Translations under genes and position numbers: made by a program | Shown here: positions 17,371-25,939 of the stretch, one piece after another | How the letters are laid out: every line of letters starts with the position of its first letter | How positions within the stretch are numbered: the first letter of the stretch is position 1 | Assembly: GCF_039543385.1 (NCBI RefSeq) | Contig: NZ_BAABJQ010000040.1 | Location: forward strand, 1 to 64,000 | Length of the DNA: 64,000 nt | DNA from: Rugosimonospora acidiphila | Lineage (GTDB): Bacteria > Actinomycetota > Actinomycetes > Mycobacteriales > Micromonosporaceae | Direction: 5' to 3' | The notes under the pieces: generated by a model | Databases searched by the model: none | Seen by the model: only the letters and a program-made list of their open reading frames with translations | What the model was told of the DNA's origin: nothing

Positions 17371-18212
17371 CCGCAACTGTCGAAGAAGTCCAGCAGGTGC
17401 CGGCGGCCGGACGCGACGCCGCCCGGCCCGGTACGGCCGTGGCGAGGTTCGTGCTGCTGCGGGTCGTACCACTGGCCATCGTGCTCGCCCTGTGGCAGGC
17501 CGTGTCGACCTGGGCCATCAGCCCGGTGTACCTGCCGGCGCCGGTGTCCATCGCGGCGCGGGTCGGCTCGTGGTTGGCCAACGGATACCTGCTGCACAAC
17601 TGCTACACGACCCTGGAGGAGACGATCTCCGGCTTCGTGCTCGGAGTCGTCGCCGGTGCGCTCGCCGGCATCGCGCTCGGGATGAGCCGATGGTGGTCCG
17701 GACTGTTGTCGCCGTACATCAACGCCCTGTACGCGCTGCCCAAGGTGGCGCTGGGACCGCTGTTCATCCTGTGGTTCGGCATCGGGCTGTCGATGAAGAT
17801 CGCGATGGTCGGCATCTTCGTGTTCTTCGTCGTCTTCTACAACACCTGGCAGGGCGTCAAGGAGGTCGACGCCAAGCTGATCCAGGCCATGCGCCTGCTG
17901 CGCGCCTCCCGGCTGCAGATGGTGCTGAAGCTGATCGTCCCGTCCGCCTTGGGCTGGATCTTCGTGGGCATCCGGGTCTCCTTCCCGTTGGCGCTGGTCG
18001 GCGCGATCGTCGGCGAGCTGATCGCCTCCAACTCGGGGATCGGCTACGTCATCCTGAACGCGGCCAACACCTTCGACACGGTCGGCCTGTTCGCCGGCCT
18101 GTTCGCCGTCATGGTGATAGCGGTCGTGTTCGACGTGGCACTGACCTATGTCTACGGCCGGTACACCCGGCGATGGGCCCTGCAGATCAAGGGCGTCACG
18201 GCCCTGAGCTGA
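17367..18212 (+). CDS. ABC transporter permease, SsuC/TauC type
   Basis: 281 residues with about six membrane segments. After a polar N-terminal tail of about 30 residues, the first helix is RVVPLAIVLALWQAVS. The binding-protein-dependent permease EAA-like loop lies around WQGVKEVDAKLIQAMRLLRAS. It forms a homodimeric channel with the preceding ATPase. It overlaps that gene by four bases. Confidence 0.9.
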   Translation: MTATVEEVQQVPAAGRDAARPGTAVARFVLLRVVPLAIVLALWQAVSTWAISPVYLPAPVSIAARVGSWLANGYLLHNCYTTLEETISGFVLGVVAGALAGIALGMSRWWSGLLSPYINALYALPKVALGPLFILWFGIGLSMKIAMVGIFVFFVVFYNTWQGVKEVDAKLIQAMRLLRASRLQMVLKLIVPSALGWIFVGIRVSFPLALVGAIVGELIASNSGIGYVILNAANTFDTVGLFAGLFAVMVIAVVFDVALTYVYGRYTRRWALQIKGVTALS

Positions 18213-18267
18213 GCCGAATCGTGGTTCGCCTTGCATTCCGACTCTTTGGCAAGTGAGGACGTGCCCA

Positions 18268-19314
18268 GTGAACGCATTGAAACGTATCCCGGCGAGACGC
18301 ACGGGCGCCTGCGCGGTCGCGGCGGCCACCGTGCTGCTGGTGGCCGGCTGCGGTGGCTCGAACGATGAGTCCGGGTCAGGCAACGATGGCGGGCCGGCCA
18401 GCGTCAAGGTGGTGGTGTCGACCGCGTCCATCTCGTACGCGCCGCTGTATATCGCCGTGAAACAGGGGTTCTTCAAGGACCAGAAGCTGACCGTCTCCAT
18501 CACCACGGTCAGCGGCGGCGGTGCGACGGTGCCCGCGCTGCAGTCCGGCTCGGCGCAGTTCGGCTTCAGCTCGGTGTTCCATCAACTCGACGCCGTCCAG
18601 CAGGGACAAAAGATCGTGAGCATCGCGGCGGTCAACACCGGCGAGGGGCTGGACGTGGTCGTCTCCAAAAAAAAGGCGGCACAGCTGGGACTGAACGCGA
18701 ACTCCACGCTCGCCCAGAAGGGTCAGGCGCTCAAACACCTCAAGGTCGGTGTCATCTCGACCAGCGGCGAGCCGTACTACGTGCTGTCCGACCTGGCCAG
18801 GGCCGGCGGCGTCGACCCGTCGGAGCTGAACATGGAGGCGGTGGCCAGCAGCGCGGCGATCACCGCCATGAAGACCGGCCAGATCGACGCCATGACCATC
18901 GGCCTGCCCGTCACGACCGAGGCGATCGAGCAGGCCGGCGCGCAGATACTGGTGAGCTGCCCGGCGGGTGACCTGCCGGACCTGCACGAGGCGCCGACGG
19001 AGACCGTGCTCGCATCGGCCTCGTACGTCACGTCGCACGCCAGCGTCACGTCGCGATTCGTGAAGGCGATCGGTCAGGCCGAGGCGTACCTGAAAGCGAA
19101 CTCCGACCAGGCGGCCGAGACGGTACGCACGGGCTACTTCGCCAAGGTCGACAAGCAGGTGTTCGACACCGCCTGGGCGGAGATCGCCAACGTCACCCCC
19201 GCCGAACCGACCCTGACCGCCGAGCAGTTGCAGCGCACGGTCGACTTCGTCAGCCGCGCGTCCGGCAAGAAGGTCAAGGCGACCGGCGACCAACTGTTGG
19301 GAGTGGTGAAATGA
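18268..19314 (+). CDS. ABC transporter substrate-binding lipoprotein, NMT1/TauA type
   Basis: 348 residues from GTG 18268 (GAGGA upstream; an in-frame GTG at 18253 is less likely). The lipobox LVAGC gives a lipid-anchored extracellular receptor. The NMT1-like fold shows in ISYAPLYIAVKQGFFKDQ and LKHLKVGVISTSG. Its partner permease and ATPase are directly upstream. The gene carries a run of eight A at 18667-18674 (codons for Lys), a rare slippery tract in such GC-rich DNA. Its stop overlaps the next start as ATGA. Confidence 0.88.
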   Translation: MNALKRIPARRTGACAVAAATVLLVAGCGGSNDESGSGNDGGPASVKVVVSTASISYAPLYIAVKQGFFKDQKLTVSITTVSGGGATVPALQSGSAQFGFSSVFHQLDAVQQGQKIVSIAAVNTGEGLDVVVSKKKAAQLGLNANSTLAQKGQALKHLKVGVISTSGEPYYVLSDLARAGGVDPSELNMEAVASSAAITAMKTGQIDAMTIGLPVTTEAIEQAGAQILVSCPAGDLPDLHEAPTETVLASASYVTSHASVTSRFVKAIGQAEAYLKANSDQAAETVRTGYFAKVDKQVFDTAWAEIANVTPAEPTLTAEQLQRTVDFVSRASGKKVKATGDQLLGVVK

Positions 19315-20090
19315 GCGACGAGCAGGTCCGTGACGACGTGCGCGATGCCTGTCGCATCCTCGCCCTGTTCGGGGTGCTCAACGACGTGGTCGGACACGTC
19401 AGTGCCCGCCCCTCCGACGACGAGGTGCTGCTGAGGTGCCGCACGCCCGATGAGGAGGGGCTGTTGTTCACCCGGTCCTCGCAGGTGGCCTCGCTTGCCT
19501 TCAAGGAGGGTAGGGTCTACGGCGACCAAAATGGTCCGACCATTCCGATCGAATGGCCGATCCACGCGGCGATCTACGAGGCGCGGCCGGACATCGGCGC
19601 GGTGGTCCACGCGCATCCGCCGGGGGCGCTGATGTGTGGCCTGGCCGGCGTGGAGGTGTTGCCAATGCGGGTGTACGACTACGCGCCGATCCGGGTGATC
19701 CTGGAAGGGGTCCCGACCTACCCCAGCGCCGCGATGATCGATCGCCCGGAGCGGGCGGAGGGCCTGGTGGCGGCGCTGGGAGACAAGCACGTCTGCCTGA
19801 TGCGCGGGCACGGCATCGTGGCGACCGGGGCCACCGTGCGGGAGGCCACGATCCGGGCCATCGCCTACGAGAGCGCGGCACGCATGACCTGGCGGCTGGC
19901 CAACAGCGGCCGGGAGATCATCCACCTGTCCGCGGAGGAGATCGGCGACTCCTCGGGGAGCAGCAGCCAGGGCGACACGGCCGCGGCCGTCCACGACGGC
20001 TGGGCCGACTGGAGCTGGCGGTACTACCGCCGACTGCTCGCGGAGCGGGACGCCGGCCGGATGGTGCCGGTCGAGAAGGGTTGGCCGTAG
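19311..20090 (+). CDS. Class II aldolase/adducin-family protein, dihydroxyphthalate-decarboxylase-like
   Basis: 259 residues. Metal ligands are His100 and His102 (VVHAHPPG) and His167 (MRGHG), with acid Glu81 and a HVSAR phosphate-like loop near residue 29. Besides sugar-phosphate aldolases, this family includes cytoplasmic decarboxylases of 3,4-dihydroxyphthalate and of pyridine dicarboxylates, which fits the neighbouring oxygenases better than sugar metabolism. It is translationally coupled to the transporter lipoprotein. A paralogue lies at 22858-23613. Confidence 0.8.
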   Translation: MSDEQVRDDVRDACRILALFGVLNDVVGHVSARPSDDEVLLRCRTPDEEGLLFTRSSQVASLAFKEGRVYGDQNGPTIPIEWPIHAAIYEARPDIGAVVHAHPPGALMCGLAGVEVLPMRVYDYAPIRVILEGVPTYPSAAMIDRPERAEGLVAALGDKHVCLMRGHGIVATGATVREATIRAIAYESAARMTWRLANSGREIIHLSAEEIGDSSGSSSQGDTAAAVHDGWADWSWRYYRRLLAERDAGRMVPVEKGWP

Positions 20091-20101
20091 CCGGCGCGGG
20101 A

Positions 20102-20126
20102 GGGCGCGGGGAGAGTTCCCGCGCCC
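20102..20126 (+). terminator. Intra-operon hairpin
   Basis: GGGCGCGGG (20102-20110) pairs with CCCGCGCCC (20118-20126) over a seven-base loop. It lies between the aldolase-type gene and the second Rieske gene and could attenuate transcription. Confidence 0.6.
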
Positions 20127-20166
20127 GCGACGACGGGTGCGAGTCCGACCACCAGGGAGGTTTTCG

Positions 20167-21417
20167 ATGCTCAGTGCGCACCTCAACAAGCGACTGACCG
20201 AAGTCGGGGCGGGCACGCCCATGGGCGACCTGCTCCGGCGCTACTGGCATCCGGTCGCCGGGGTCGAGCAGCTACGGCAGGCGCGGACCAAGCGCGTGCG
20301 GCTGCTCGGCGAGGACCTGGTGCTGTTCCGCGGCGGCGAGCACACCTACGGGCTGATCGCCGAGCGCTGTGAGCACCGGGGATGCTCGCTGTTCTACGGC
20401 ATTCCCGGACCGGACGGGCTGCGCTGCTCCTACCACGGGTGGCTGTACTCACCCGAGGGCGCGTGCCTGGAGCAGCCGGCCGAGTCCGACCACAGCAGGT
20501 TCCGCGACCGGGTCCGCATCAACGCGTACCCGGTCCGGGAACTGGGCGGGCTGCTGTTCGCCTACCTCGGCCCGGCCCCGGCCCCGGTGCTGCCGCCGTT
20601 CGACGTCTACACCTGGCCCGGCGCCATCCGCCAGGCCGGCTACACCGTGCTGCCGGTCAACTGGCTGCAGCCCATGGAGAATTCGCTCGACCCGGTGCAC
20701 TTCGAGTGGCTGCACGGGCACTACGGCAACTACGTCTACGAGCAGCAGGGCAAGCCGCCGACCTCGCAGATCGTCCGCAAGCACCTGCGCATCGGCTTCG
20801 ACCAGTTCGAGTGGGGCATCATCAAGCGCCGCGTGGTCGAGGGCACCACCGAGGACGACGAGGCCTGGCGGGTGGGGCATCCCATCGTGTTCCCGAACAT
20901 CCTGCGGGTGGGCCGCAACGGCACCCACGGCTTCCAGGTGCGGGTGCCGGTGGACGACGAGAACACGCTGATCTGGTGGTACAGCTGCTTCCGCCCGTCC
21001 GGGGTGGACATCCCGCCACAGGATTCGGTACCGATCTTCGAGGTGCCTTACCAGGACGAAAATGGTGAGCTCATCCTCGACACGGTGGAGGGGCAGGACA
21101 TGATGGCCTGGCTGACCCAGGGCCGCGTGGCCGACCGCACCACCGAGCATCTGGGCGCCTCGGACCGTGGCGTGGTGATGTACCGGCAACTGCTGGTGTC
21201 CGAGATGGCGAAGGTGGCGGAGGGCAAGGACCCGATCGGAGTCATCCGCGAGCCGCCGCCGTCGGGGATCGTCGAGCTGCCGCAGGAGGAGGAGCTCTAC
21301 TACCGGGGCGCGGAAGGCATCCGCGAGGACATCGAGCGCGGCCCGGGCATGCGGTACAGCCCCATCCTCGACCAGATCGTCGACCTGTACCTGCGGCAGG
21401 CGGCCGCGCATGCCTGA
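20167..21417 (+). CDS. Second phthalate-oxygenase-type Rieske oxygenase
   Basis: 416 residues. The Rieske centre is CEHRG ... CSYHGW. The catalytic iron site is NSLDPVHFEWLHGHYG, with Asp, His and His in the expected spacing and a preceding NWLQP. It starts at ATG 20167 behind AGGGAGG. It shares the N-terminal MLS...GTPMG opening with the first Rieske protein but differs widely after it, so the two probably act on different substrates. It is followed directly by a Pht4-type dehydrogenase, as expected for cis-dihydrodiol formation and re-aromatisation. Confidence 0.87.
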   Translation: MLSAHLNKRLTEVGAGTPMGDLLRRYWHPVAGVEQLRQARTKRVRLLGEDLVLFRGGEHTYGLIAERCEHRGCSLFYGIPGPDGLRCSYHGWLYSPEGACLEQPAESDHSRFRDRVRINAYPVRELGGLLFAYLGPAPAPVLPPFDVYTWPGAIRQAGYTVLPVNWLQPMENSLDPVHFEWLHGHYGNYVYEQQGKPPTSQIVRKHLRIGFDQFEWGIIKRRVVEGTTEDDEAWRVGHPIVFPNILRVGRNGTHGFQVRVPVDDENTLIWWYSCFRPSGVDIPPQDSVPIFEVPYQDENGELILDTVEGQDMMAWLTQGRVADRTTEHLGASDRGVVMYRQLLVSEMAKVAEGKDPIGVIREPPPSGIVELPQEEELYYRGAEGIREDIERGPGMRYSPILDQIVDLYLRQAAAHA

Positions 21418-22624
21418 TCGGCTCGGCCGGCGGGAACGCGTGATGCGGGTGGGCATCGTCGGTCTCGGTACGGCCAGCACCCAGATCATTCCCGAGATCG
21501 CCGACCACCCGCACCTCGAACTCGTGGCCGGCTGCGACGTGCGCCCCGCCGCGCGCGAGCAGTTCGCGAACAGGTATCACCGTCCCGCGTACGAGACGGT
21601 GGAGCGGCTAGCGGCGGCGCCGGACGTGGACGCGGTCTACGTGGCCAGCCCCAACGCCTTCCACTGCGAGCACGTGACCACCGTCGCCGCGCACCACAAG
21701 GAAATCATCGTAGAGAAGCCGATGGCGCTGACTCTCGCGCAGTGCGACCAGATGATCGACGCCGCGCGGCGCGCCGGGGTCCGGCTGCTCGCCGGCCACA
21801 CGCACAGCTTCGACGCGCCCATCCTCAAGATGGCGGAGCTGATCGAGTCCGGTGCCATCGGCTCCGTGTACATGCTGCAGAACCTGTACTACACCGACTG
21901 GCTCTACCGGGGCCGGCTGCCGGACGAACTGGACGCGACCAAGGGCGGCGGCACCGTGTTCCGCCAGGGGCCGCACTCGGTCGACATCATCCGGCTGCTC
22001 GCCGGCCGGCCGGTGCGGTCGGTGCGGGCGGTCACCAGCTCGGTCGATCCCCGACATCCGACCGAGGGCGGGTTCATGGCCCTGCTGTCGTTCGACGGCG
22101 GGGCGGTGGCGACCATCGTGTTCAGCGGGTACGGCTACTTCGACAGCAGCGAGCTGACGTTCGGGATCGGCGAGAACGGCGATCCCCGGCCGGCCGACAC
22201 GCACGCGACGTCCCGCCGTACGATCGGCGCGTTCGCCTCCGCGGAGCAGGAGGCGGCGTACAAGGATTCGATGCGGTTGGGCGGCGAGCGCGCGGGCCAG
22301 TGGCTGCGCTCGGGCCCGCCGCCCGACCCGGCCCGGCGCCGGCATCCGTTCTACGGACTGACCATTGTCAGCGGCACCGGGGGCGACCTGCGGCAGAGCC
22401 CCAACGGGCTGGTGCGCTACGACGACACCGGGGCGCACGAGATCCCGGTGCCGCGCGCCTCACTGGAGCGCGAGGCGGAGCTCGACATCCTCTACGAGGC
22501 CTGGCGGCGGGACGCACCGCTGCCGTCCCACGACGGCCGGTGGGCCAGAGCCACCCTGGAGGTCCTGCTCGCCATCCGCGAGTCCAGCCGGACCGGCGAA
22601 CAGATCCCGATCACGTCGGCCTGA
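21410..22624 (+). CDS. Gfo/Idh/MocA-family oxidoreductase, Pht4-like dihydrodiol dehydrogenase candidate
   Basis: 404 residues. The Rossmann start VGIVGLGTASTQII, the conserved VEKPMALT loop and the LLAGHTHSFD block define the Gfo/Idh/MocA family. Two aromatic-acid enzymes belong here: phthalate 4,5-cis-dihydrodiol dehydrogenase (Pht4) and the LigC semialdehyde dehydrogenase. Position after a Rieske oxygenase favours the first. ATG 21410 overlaps the oxygenase stop; ATG 21443, directly before the Rossmann strand, is an equally good start. NAD(P) is the expected cofactor. Confidence 0.82.
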   Translation: MPDRLGRRERVMRVGIVGLGTASTQIIPEIADHPHLELVAGCDVRPAAREQFANRYHRPAYETVERLAAAPDVDAVYVASPNAFHCEHVTTVAAHHKEIIVEKPMALTLAQCDQMIDAARRAGVRLLAGHTHSFDAPILKMAELIESGAIGSVYMLQNLYYTDWLYRGRLPDELDATKGGGTVFRQGPHSVDIIRLLAGRPVRSVRAVTSSVDPRHPTEGGFMALLSFDGGAVATIVFSGYGYFDSSELTFGIGENGDPRPADTHATSRRTIGAFASAEQEAAYKDSMRLGGERAGQWLRSGPPPDPARRRHPFYGLTIVSGTGGDLRQSPNGLVRYDDTGAHEIPVPRASLEREAELDILYEAWRRDAPLPSHDGRWARATLEVLLAIRESSRTGEQIPITSA

Positions 22625-22669
22625 CCCGCCGCCGGCTTCGCCCCCGAGGGCGGGTGACAGGAGAACCCA

Positions 22670-22852
22670 GTGACCGAGTACCGATGGCACTGCCCCCGGT
22701 GCCGCGCGCCGATCGACGACGACCGCGGCTTCGTGGCCGAGTACTGGTCGGGCGCCTCGACCAGCTTCGTCGTGTGGTGCGCGACCTGCCAGTGGCAGGG
22801 GGAGATCGTGCTGCAGGACATCGTGACGACCTACCAGCGAGCGGAGGGCTGA
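22670..22852 (+). CDS. Small zinc-ribbon protein
   Basis: 60 residues with two CxxC pairs (CPRC near residue 8 and CATC near residue 37), a short zinc ribbon. It starts at GTG 22670 behind CAGGAG, with six bases to the next gene start. Tight packing inside the operon argues that it is real and works with its neighbours, perhaps as a small accessory subunit. No specific function is known to me. Confidence 0.75.
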   Translation: MTEYRWHCPRCRAPIDDDRGFVAEYWSGASTSFVVWCATCQWQGEIVLQDIVTTYQRAEG

Positions 22853-22857
22853 CCGGC

Positions 22858-23613
22858 GTGGGCATGGCCGAGACGGACAGGCAGGAACTGTACGAGCAGG
22901 TGGCGACGGCGAGCCGGATCCTTGGCACGGCCGGGCTGGCACGGGAGACCACGGGGCACGTGAGTGCCCGGGTGGGCGACGGGCGGATGCTGCTGCGGTG
23001 CCGGCTGGAGTCGGAGCCGGGGCTGCGGTTCACCCGCACGGCCATCGCCGAGGTGGACTTCGATCCCGACCCGACCGACCCGCCCGGCAGCATGCGCCTG
23101 CCGATCGAGCGGCACATCCACGGCCAGCTGCTGCGGCTGCGCCCGGATGCCGGCGCGGTGGTGCACGTGCACCCGTGGTCGAACTGGCTGGCCGGCATCG
23201 CCGAGATCCCGCTGCGCCCGGTGATGGGCGCCTTCGACCCCGGCGCCATGGCCATCGCGGTGAACCCACCGCCCATCTATCCGCACAGTTGGCTCATTTC
23301 CTCGGCCGAGCGGGGCGCCCAACTGGCGGAGTTCATGGCCGGCCACGACGCGTGCGTGCTGCGCGGGCACGGCGTGGTGACGGTCGGCGCCACGGTACAG
23401 GAGGCCACCGTGCGGGCCATCCGGCTGCAGACCATAGCGGCGGCCAGCGTGGCGGCGCACCAGGCCGGCAGCGACTATCAGGTCAGCCCCGAGGAGATCG
23501 AGGAGCTGATGCCGGTACCGGGCTCGCCCGGCGCCCGCTTCGCCGAACGCGAGGTGTGGCTGCACTACGAGCGGATGGCGGCGGCCGCCGCGGTGAAGGA
23601 GAGGTACGAGTGA
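22858..23613 (+). CDS. Second class II aldolase/adducin-family protein
   Basis: 251 residues from GTG 22858 (GGAGGG upstream; ATG 22864 is an alternative). Metal ligands are His103 and His105 (VVHVHPW) and His171 (LRGHG), with Glu84 as the acid. It shares blocks with the copy at 19311 (GHVSAR, LLRCR, TVGATVQEATVRAI), so the two arose by duplication. A carboxylyase or retro-aldol role on a hydroxylated dicarboxylate is the best reading. The stop overlaps the next start as GTGA. Confidence 0.8.
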   Translation: MGMAETDRQELYEQVATASRILGTAGLARETTGHVSARVGDGRMLLRCRLESEPGLRFTRTAIAEVDFDPDPTDPPGSMRLPIERHIHGQLLRLRPDAGAVVHVHPWSNWLAGIAEIPLRPVMGAFDPGAMAIAVNPPPIYPHSWLISSAERGAQLAEFMAGHDACVLRGHGVVTVGATVQEATVRAIRLQTIAAASVAAHQAGSDYQVSPEEIEELMPVPGSPGARFAEREVWLHYERMAAAAAVKERYE

Positions 23614-24380
23614 GTCAGACCGACGACGACAGGTTGTTTTCGGACGGCTATGGCTGGCGGGCCCGCATCGGGTTCCTGAGCCCGGGCGCGGTGGACGAAT
23701 CCTCGTCGCGCCAGTTCTACCGGATGGCTCCGCCCGGGGTGACCATCGTGCGTACCGCCCTCGGCGTCACGGACATCACCCCCGACCAGATCAACGAGGC
23801 GCTCAGCCGGGCGGAGGACGCGGCCCGGCGGCTGGCCCGCACCGAGCCCAACTGCATCATCCTGGGCGGTTCGCCGACCGTGGTCGTCGGCGGGTACGGG
23901 TCGGACAACGTGCTCGTGGAGCGGATCGGGCGGGCCTCCGGGATCCAGACGAGCGCGGCCCAGTCCGCGGCGGTGGAGGCCATGCGCCTGTTGGGCATGC
24001 GGCGGATCGCAGTCGTGACACCGTTCCCCGACCCGTTTCCGGAGCTGCTGCGGGAATTCCTCGTCAAGTCCGGGTTCGAGGTGCCGGCCCTGGACAGCCT
24101 CGGCGTGGAGTACCGCAAATTGCGCATGGCGCCGTTGCGCGCCGGGTACGAGCTGGCCAGGCGCACGTTCGAGGCGGCCGGCGGGGCCGACGGCATCTAC
24201 TTCGCCGGTGCGCCGTTCCCGGTGGCCGACATCATCGACCGGCTCGAGCGCGAGCTGAACACCACGGTCGTGTCGAGCATGCAGTGCACGCTGTGGAAGG
24301 GCCTGCGGATGTCGGGCGCCACCGCCGGGGTGAAGATCGACGGGTACGGCCGGTTGCTGCGTGACCTGCTCGACGGCTGA
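23610..24380 (+). CDS. Asp/Glu racemase-fold protein, arylmalonate decarboxylase / maleate isomerase-like
   Basis: 256 residues. It has the two-domain racemase fold seen in maleate isomerase and arylmalonate decarboxylase. The second-domain cysteine is present (SSMQCTLWKGLRMSG, Cys226). The position of the first catalytic cysteine is occupied by a glycine-rich GGSPT (86-90), as in arylmalonate decarboxylase, which keeps only the second cysteine. This argues for decarboxylation rather than racemisation or cis-trans isomerisation. It is the last gene of the 13.9-24.4 kb operon and is paralogous to the gene at 48384. Confidence 0.8.
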   Translation: MSQTDDDRLFSDGYGWRARIGFLSPGAVDESSSRQFYRMAPPGVTIVRTALGVTDITPDQINEALSRAEDAARRLARTEPNCIILGGSPTVVVGGYGSDNVLVERIGRASGIQTSAAQSAAVEAMRLLGMRRIAVVTPFPDPFPELLREFLVKSGFEVPALDSLGVEYRKLRMAPLRAGYELARRTFEAAGGADGIYFAGAPFPVADIIDRLERELNTTVVSSMQCTLWKGLRMSGATAGVKIDGYGRLLRDLLDG

Positions 24381-24387
24381 GGCGGCG

Positions 24388-24419
24388 GGGTCCGGGCCGC
24401 GTCCGCGCGACCCGGACCC
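24388..24419. terminator. Bidirectional hairpin terminator
   Basis: GGGTCCGGG (24388-24396) pairs with CCCGGACCC (24411-24419), between two convergent genes. Confidence 0.75.
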
Positions 24420-24429
24420 GGCCAACCCC

Positions 24430-25413
24430 TCAGGCGCCGGCGTTGACCATCGGTTCGGCGGCCCGCCGGTCGCCCGCCGCGATGCCCGGCGGTAGCAGCG
24501 CGCCGATCCGCGCGACGTCCTCGCCGGTCAGCTCGACCGCTACCGCCGCGGCGTTTTCCTCCAGCCGGGACACGCTCCTGGTTCCGGGAATCGGCACCAC
24601 GTCGGGTCCCTGGCGCAGCAGCCAGGCGAGGGCGAGTTGCGCCACGGTCAGATCCTTGGCCCGGGCCAGCTCGCGCAGCGGCTCGATGGCGGCCACGTTG
24701 CGCCCGATGTTGTCGCCCTGGTAGCGCGGGTTGATCGCGCGGCTGTCCTTCGTGTCGAACGTCGCGTCCGCCCCGATGGCGCCGGACAGCAACCCCTTGC
24801 CCAGCGGGCTGTACGGGACGAGCCCGATGCCCAGCTCGCGCAGCGTCGGCATGAGCTCGCTCTCGGGCTCGCGGGTGAACAGCGAATACTCGTTCTGCGA
24901 GGCGGCGACGGGGTGCACGGCATGAGCGCGCCGGACGGTCGCCGCGGACGCCTCCGAGATGCCCAGATACCTCACCTTGCCGGCCGCGACCAGCTCGCTC
25001 ATCGCGCCCCAGGTCTCCTCGACCGGAACGTCGCTCGCGATGCGGTGCTGGTAATACAGGTCGATGTGGTCGATGCCCAGCCGGGCCAGGGACGCGTCGC
25101 AGCAGCGGCGCACATACTCCGGCCGGCCGTCGACCGACCGCCGGCCCTGGGCGTCCTTGACGATGCCGAACTTCGTCGCGAGAACCACCTCGGACCGCCG
25201 GCCGGCGATGGCCTTGCCGACGATGACCTCGTTGGTGTGTGGGCCGTAGGTGTCGGCGGTGTCGATGAGGGTGACGCCCAGATCGAGTGCCCGCCGGATG
25301 GTGCGGATCGACTCGGACTCGTCCGCGCCGCCGCCCCGGGGCTGGGTCATCCCCATGCAGCCGAGACCGATCGCCGACGTGACAAGGCCCTGGCCCAGGG
25401 TGCGTGATCGCAT
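24430..25413 (-). CDS. Aldo/keto reductase
   Basis: 327 residues from ATG 25413; an ATG 13 codons upstream is possible but has no better ribosome site. The catalytic tetrad is seen in DTADTYG (Asp, Tyr), LATKFG (Lys) and YYQHRI (His). The cofactor loop is PIPGTRSVSRLEEN. It belongs to the YajO/IolS-like group of NADPH-dependent reductases. It is transcribed alone, away from the Tct operon, with operator site 3 upstream. Confidence 0.85.
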   Translation of the reverse strand: MRSRTLGQGLVTSAIGLGCMGMTQPRGGGADESESIRTIRRALDLGVTLIDTADTYGPHTNEVIVGKAIAGRRSEVVLATKFGIVKDAQGRRSVDGRPEYVRRCCDASLARLGIDHIDLYYQHRIASDVPVEETWGAMSELVAAGKVRYLGISEASAATVRRAHAVHPVAASQNEYSLFTREPESELMPTLRELGIGLVPYSPLGKGLLSGAIGADATFDTKDSRAINPRYQGDNIGRNVAAIEPLRELARAKDLTVAQLALAWLLRQGPDVVPIPGTRSVSRLEENAAAVAVELTGEDVARIGALLPPGIAAGDRRAAEPMVNAGA

Positions 25414-25490
25414 GTGGCTCAACCATCCTGCTCGAGAACGCGGCCTGCTCAAGAATCCGGCATTCGCGGAACCGTAAGACCAACAGTTGT

Positions 25491-25501
25491 GCAGGTTATA
25501 G
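25491..25501 (+). promoter_or_regulatory. Island operator motif, site 3
   Basis: GCAGGTTATAG, an exact match to RYAGSHTAYAR, about 80 bases upstream of the minus-strand aldo/keto reductase. Confidence 0.65.
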
Positions 25502-25593
25502 GCGTGGATGCTACCACGGCGGGTGTCGCGTTGGTACCGCGAGGATTCCTTACCACTGACGGTGTTCGATGCCGGCCCGGTGTCTCGGCGTCG

Positions 25594-25624
25594 TTGACAG
25601 GAGCCGAAATCGTTTATAGCCTAT
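25594..25624 (+). promoter_or_regulatory. TctC-1 promoter with operator site 4 on the -10
   Basis: TTGACA (25594-25599), 17 bases, TAGCCT (25617-25622). The operator, read on the minus strand as ATAGGCTATAA, covers 25614-25624 and therefore the whole -10. The same arrangement recurs at 51371-51401. Confidence 0.72.
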
Positions 25625-25939
25625 TGCAAATTCATGGACGCCCAGGTCCCCTGAACAGCGCCGGCGGTGCCGGGGTTGTGTCACCGGATGGGTGCACCGC
25701 GAACCGTGTCGGCGGGTGGGTCTGTTCGCGATCCTCCCGACCGAGTACCTGTCGCACGCGCCGGTGCGCACCGGCGCAAGGCCGCCGCCGGCGGCCCTGA
25801 TGCTCAATCAGCCACCCTGTGCCTTTTCCGGCACAGCCGCAGCGCAAGCGCAGTTCCGGCACGACAGTTCGGTGTGCCCGTGAGTGCGGCACTGCCGCGT
25901 CCCCGCACGGTGCCACCGACGCGAGGGGAAGGGGAAACC

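Larger units (their letters stand above)
25414..25939. other. Divergent control region
   Basis: About 525 bases between a minus-strand reductase and the plus-strand TctC gene. It contains operator sites 3 and 4 and a promoter. A short open frame around 25692-25883 is not believed, as it lacks a ribosome site and family features. Confidence 0.5.

Noticed and set aside
25692..25883. 63-codon open frame in the divergent control region
   Set aside because: No ribosome site, no motif, and it lies in a region that carries operators.
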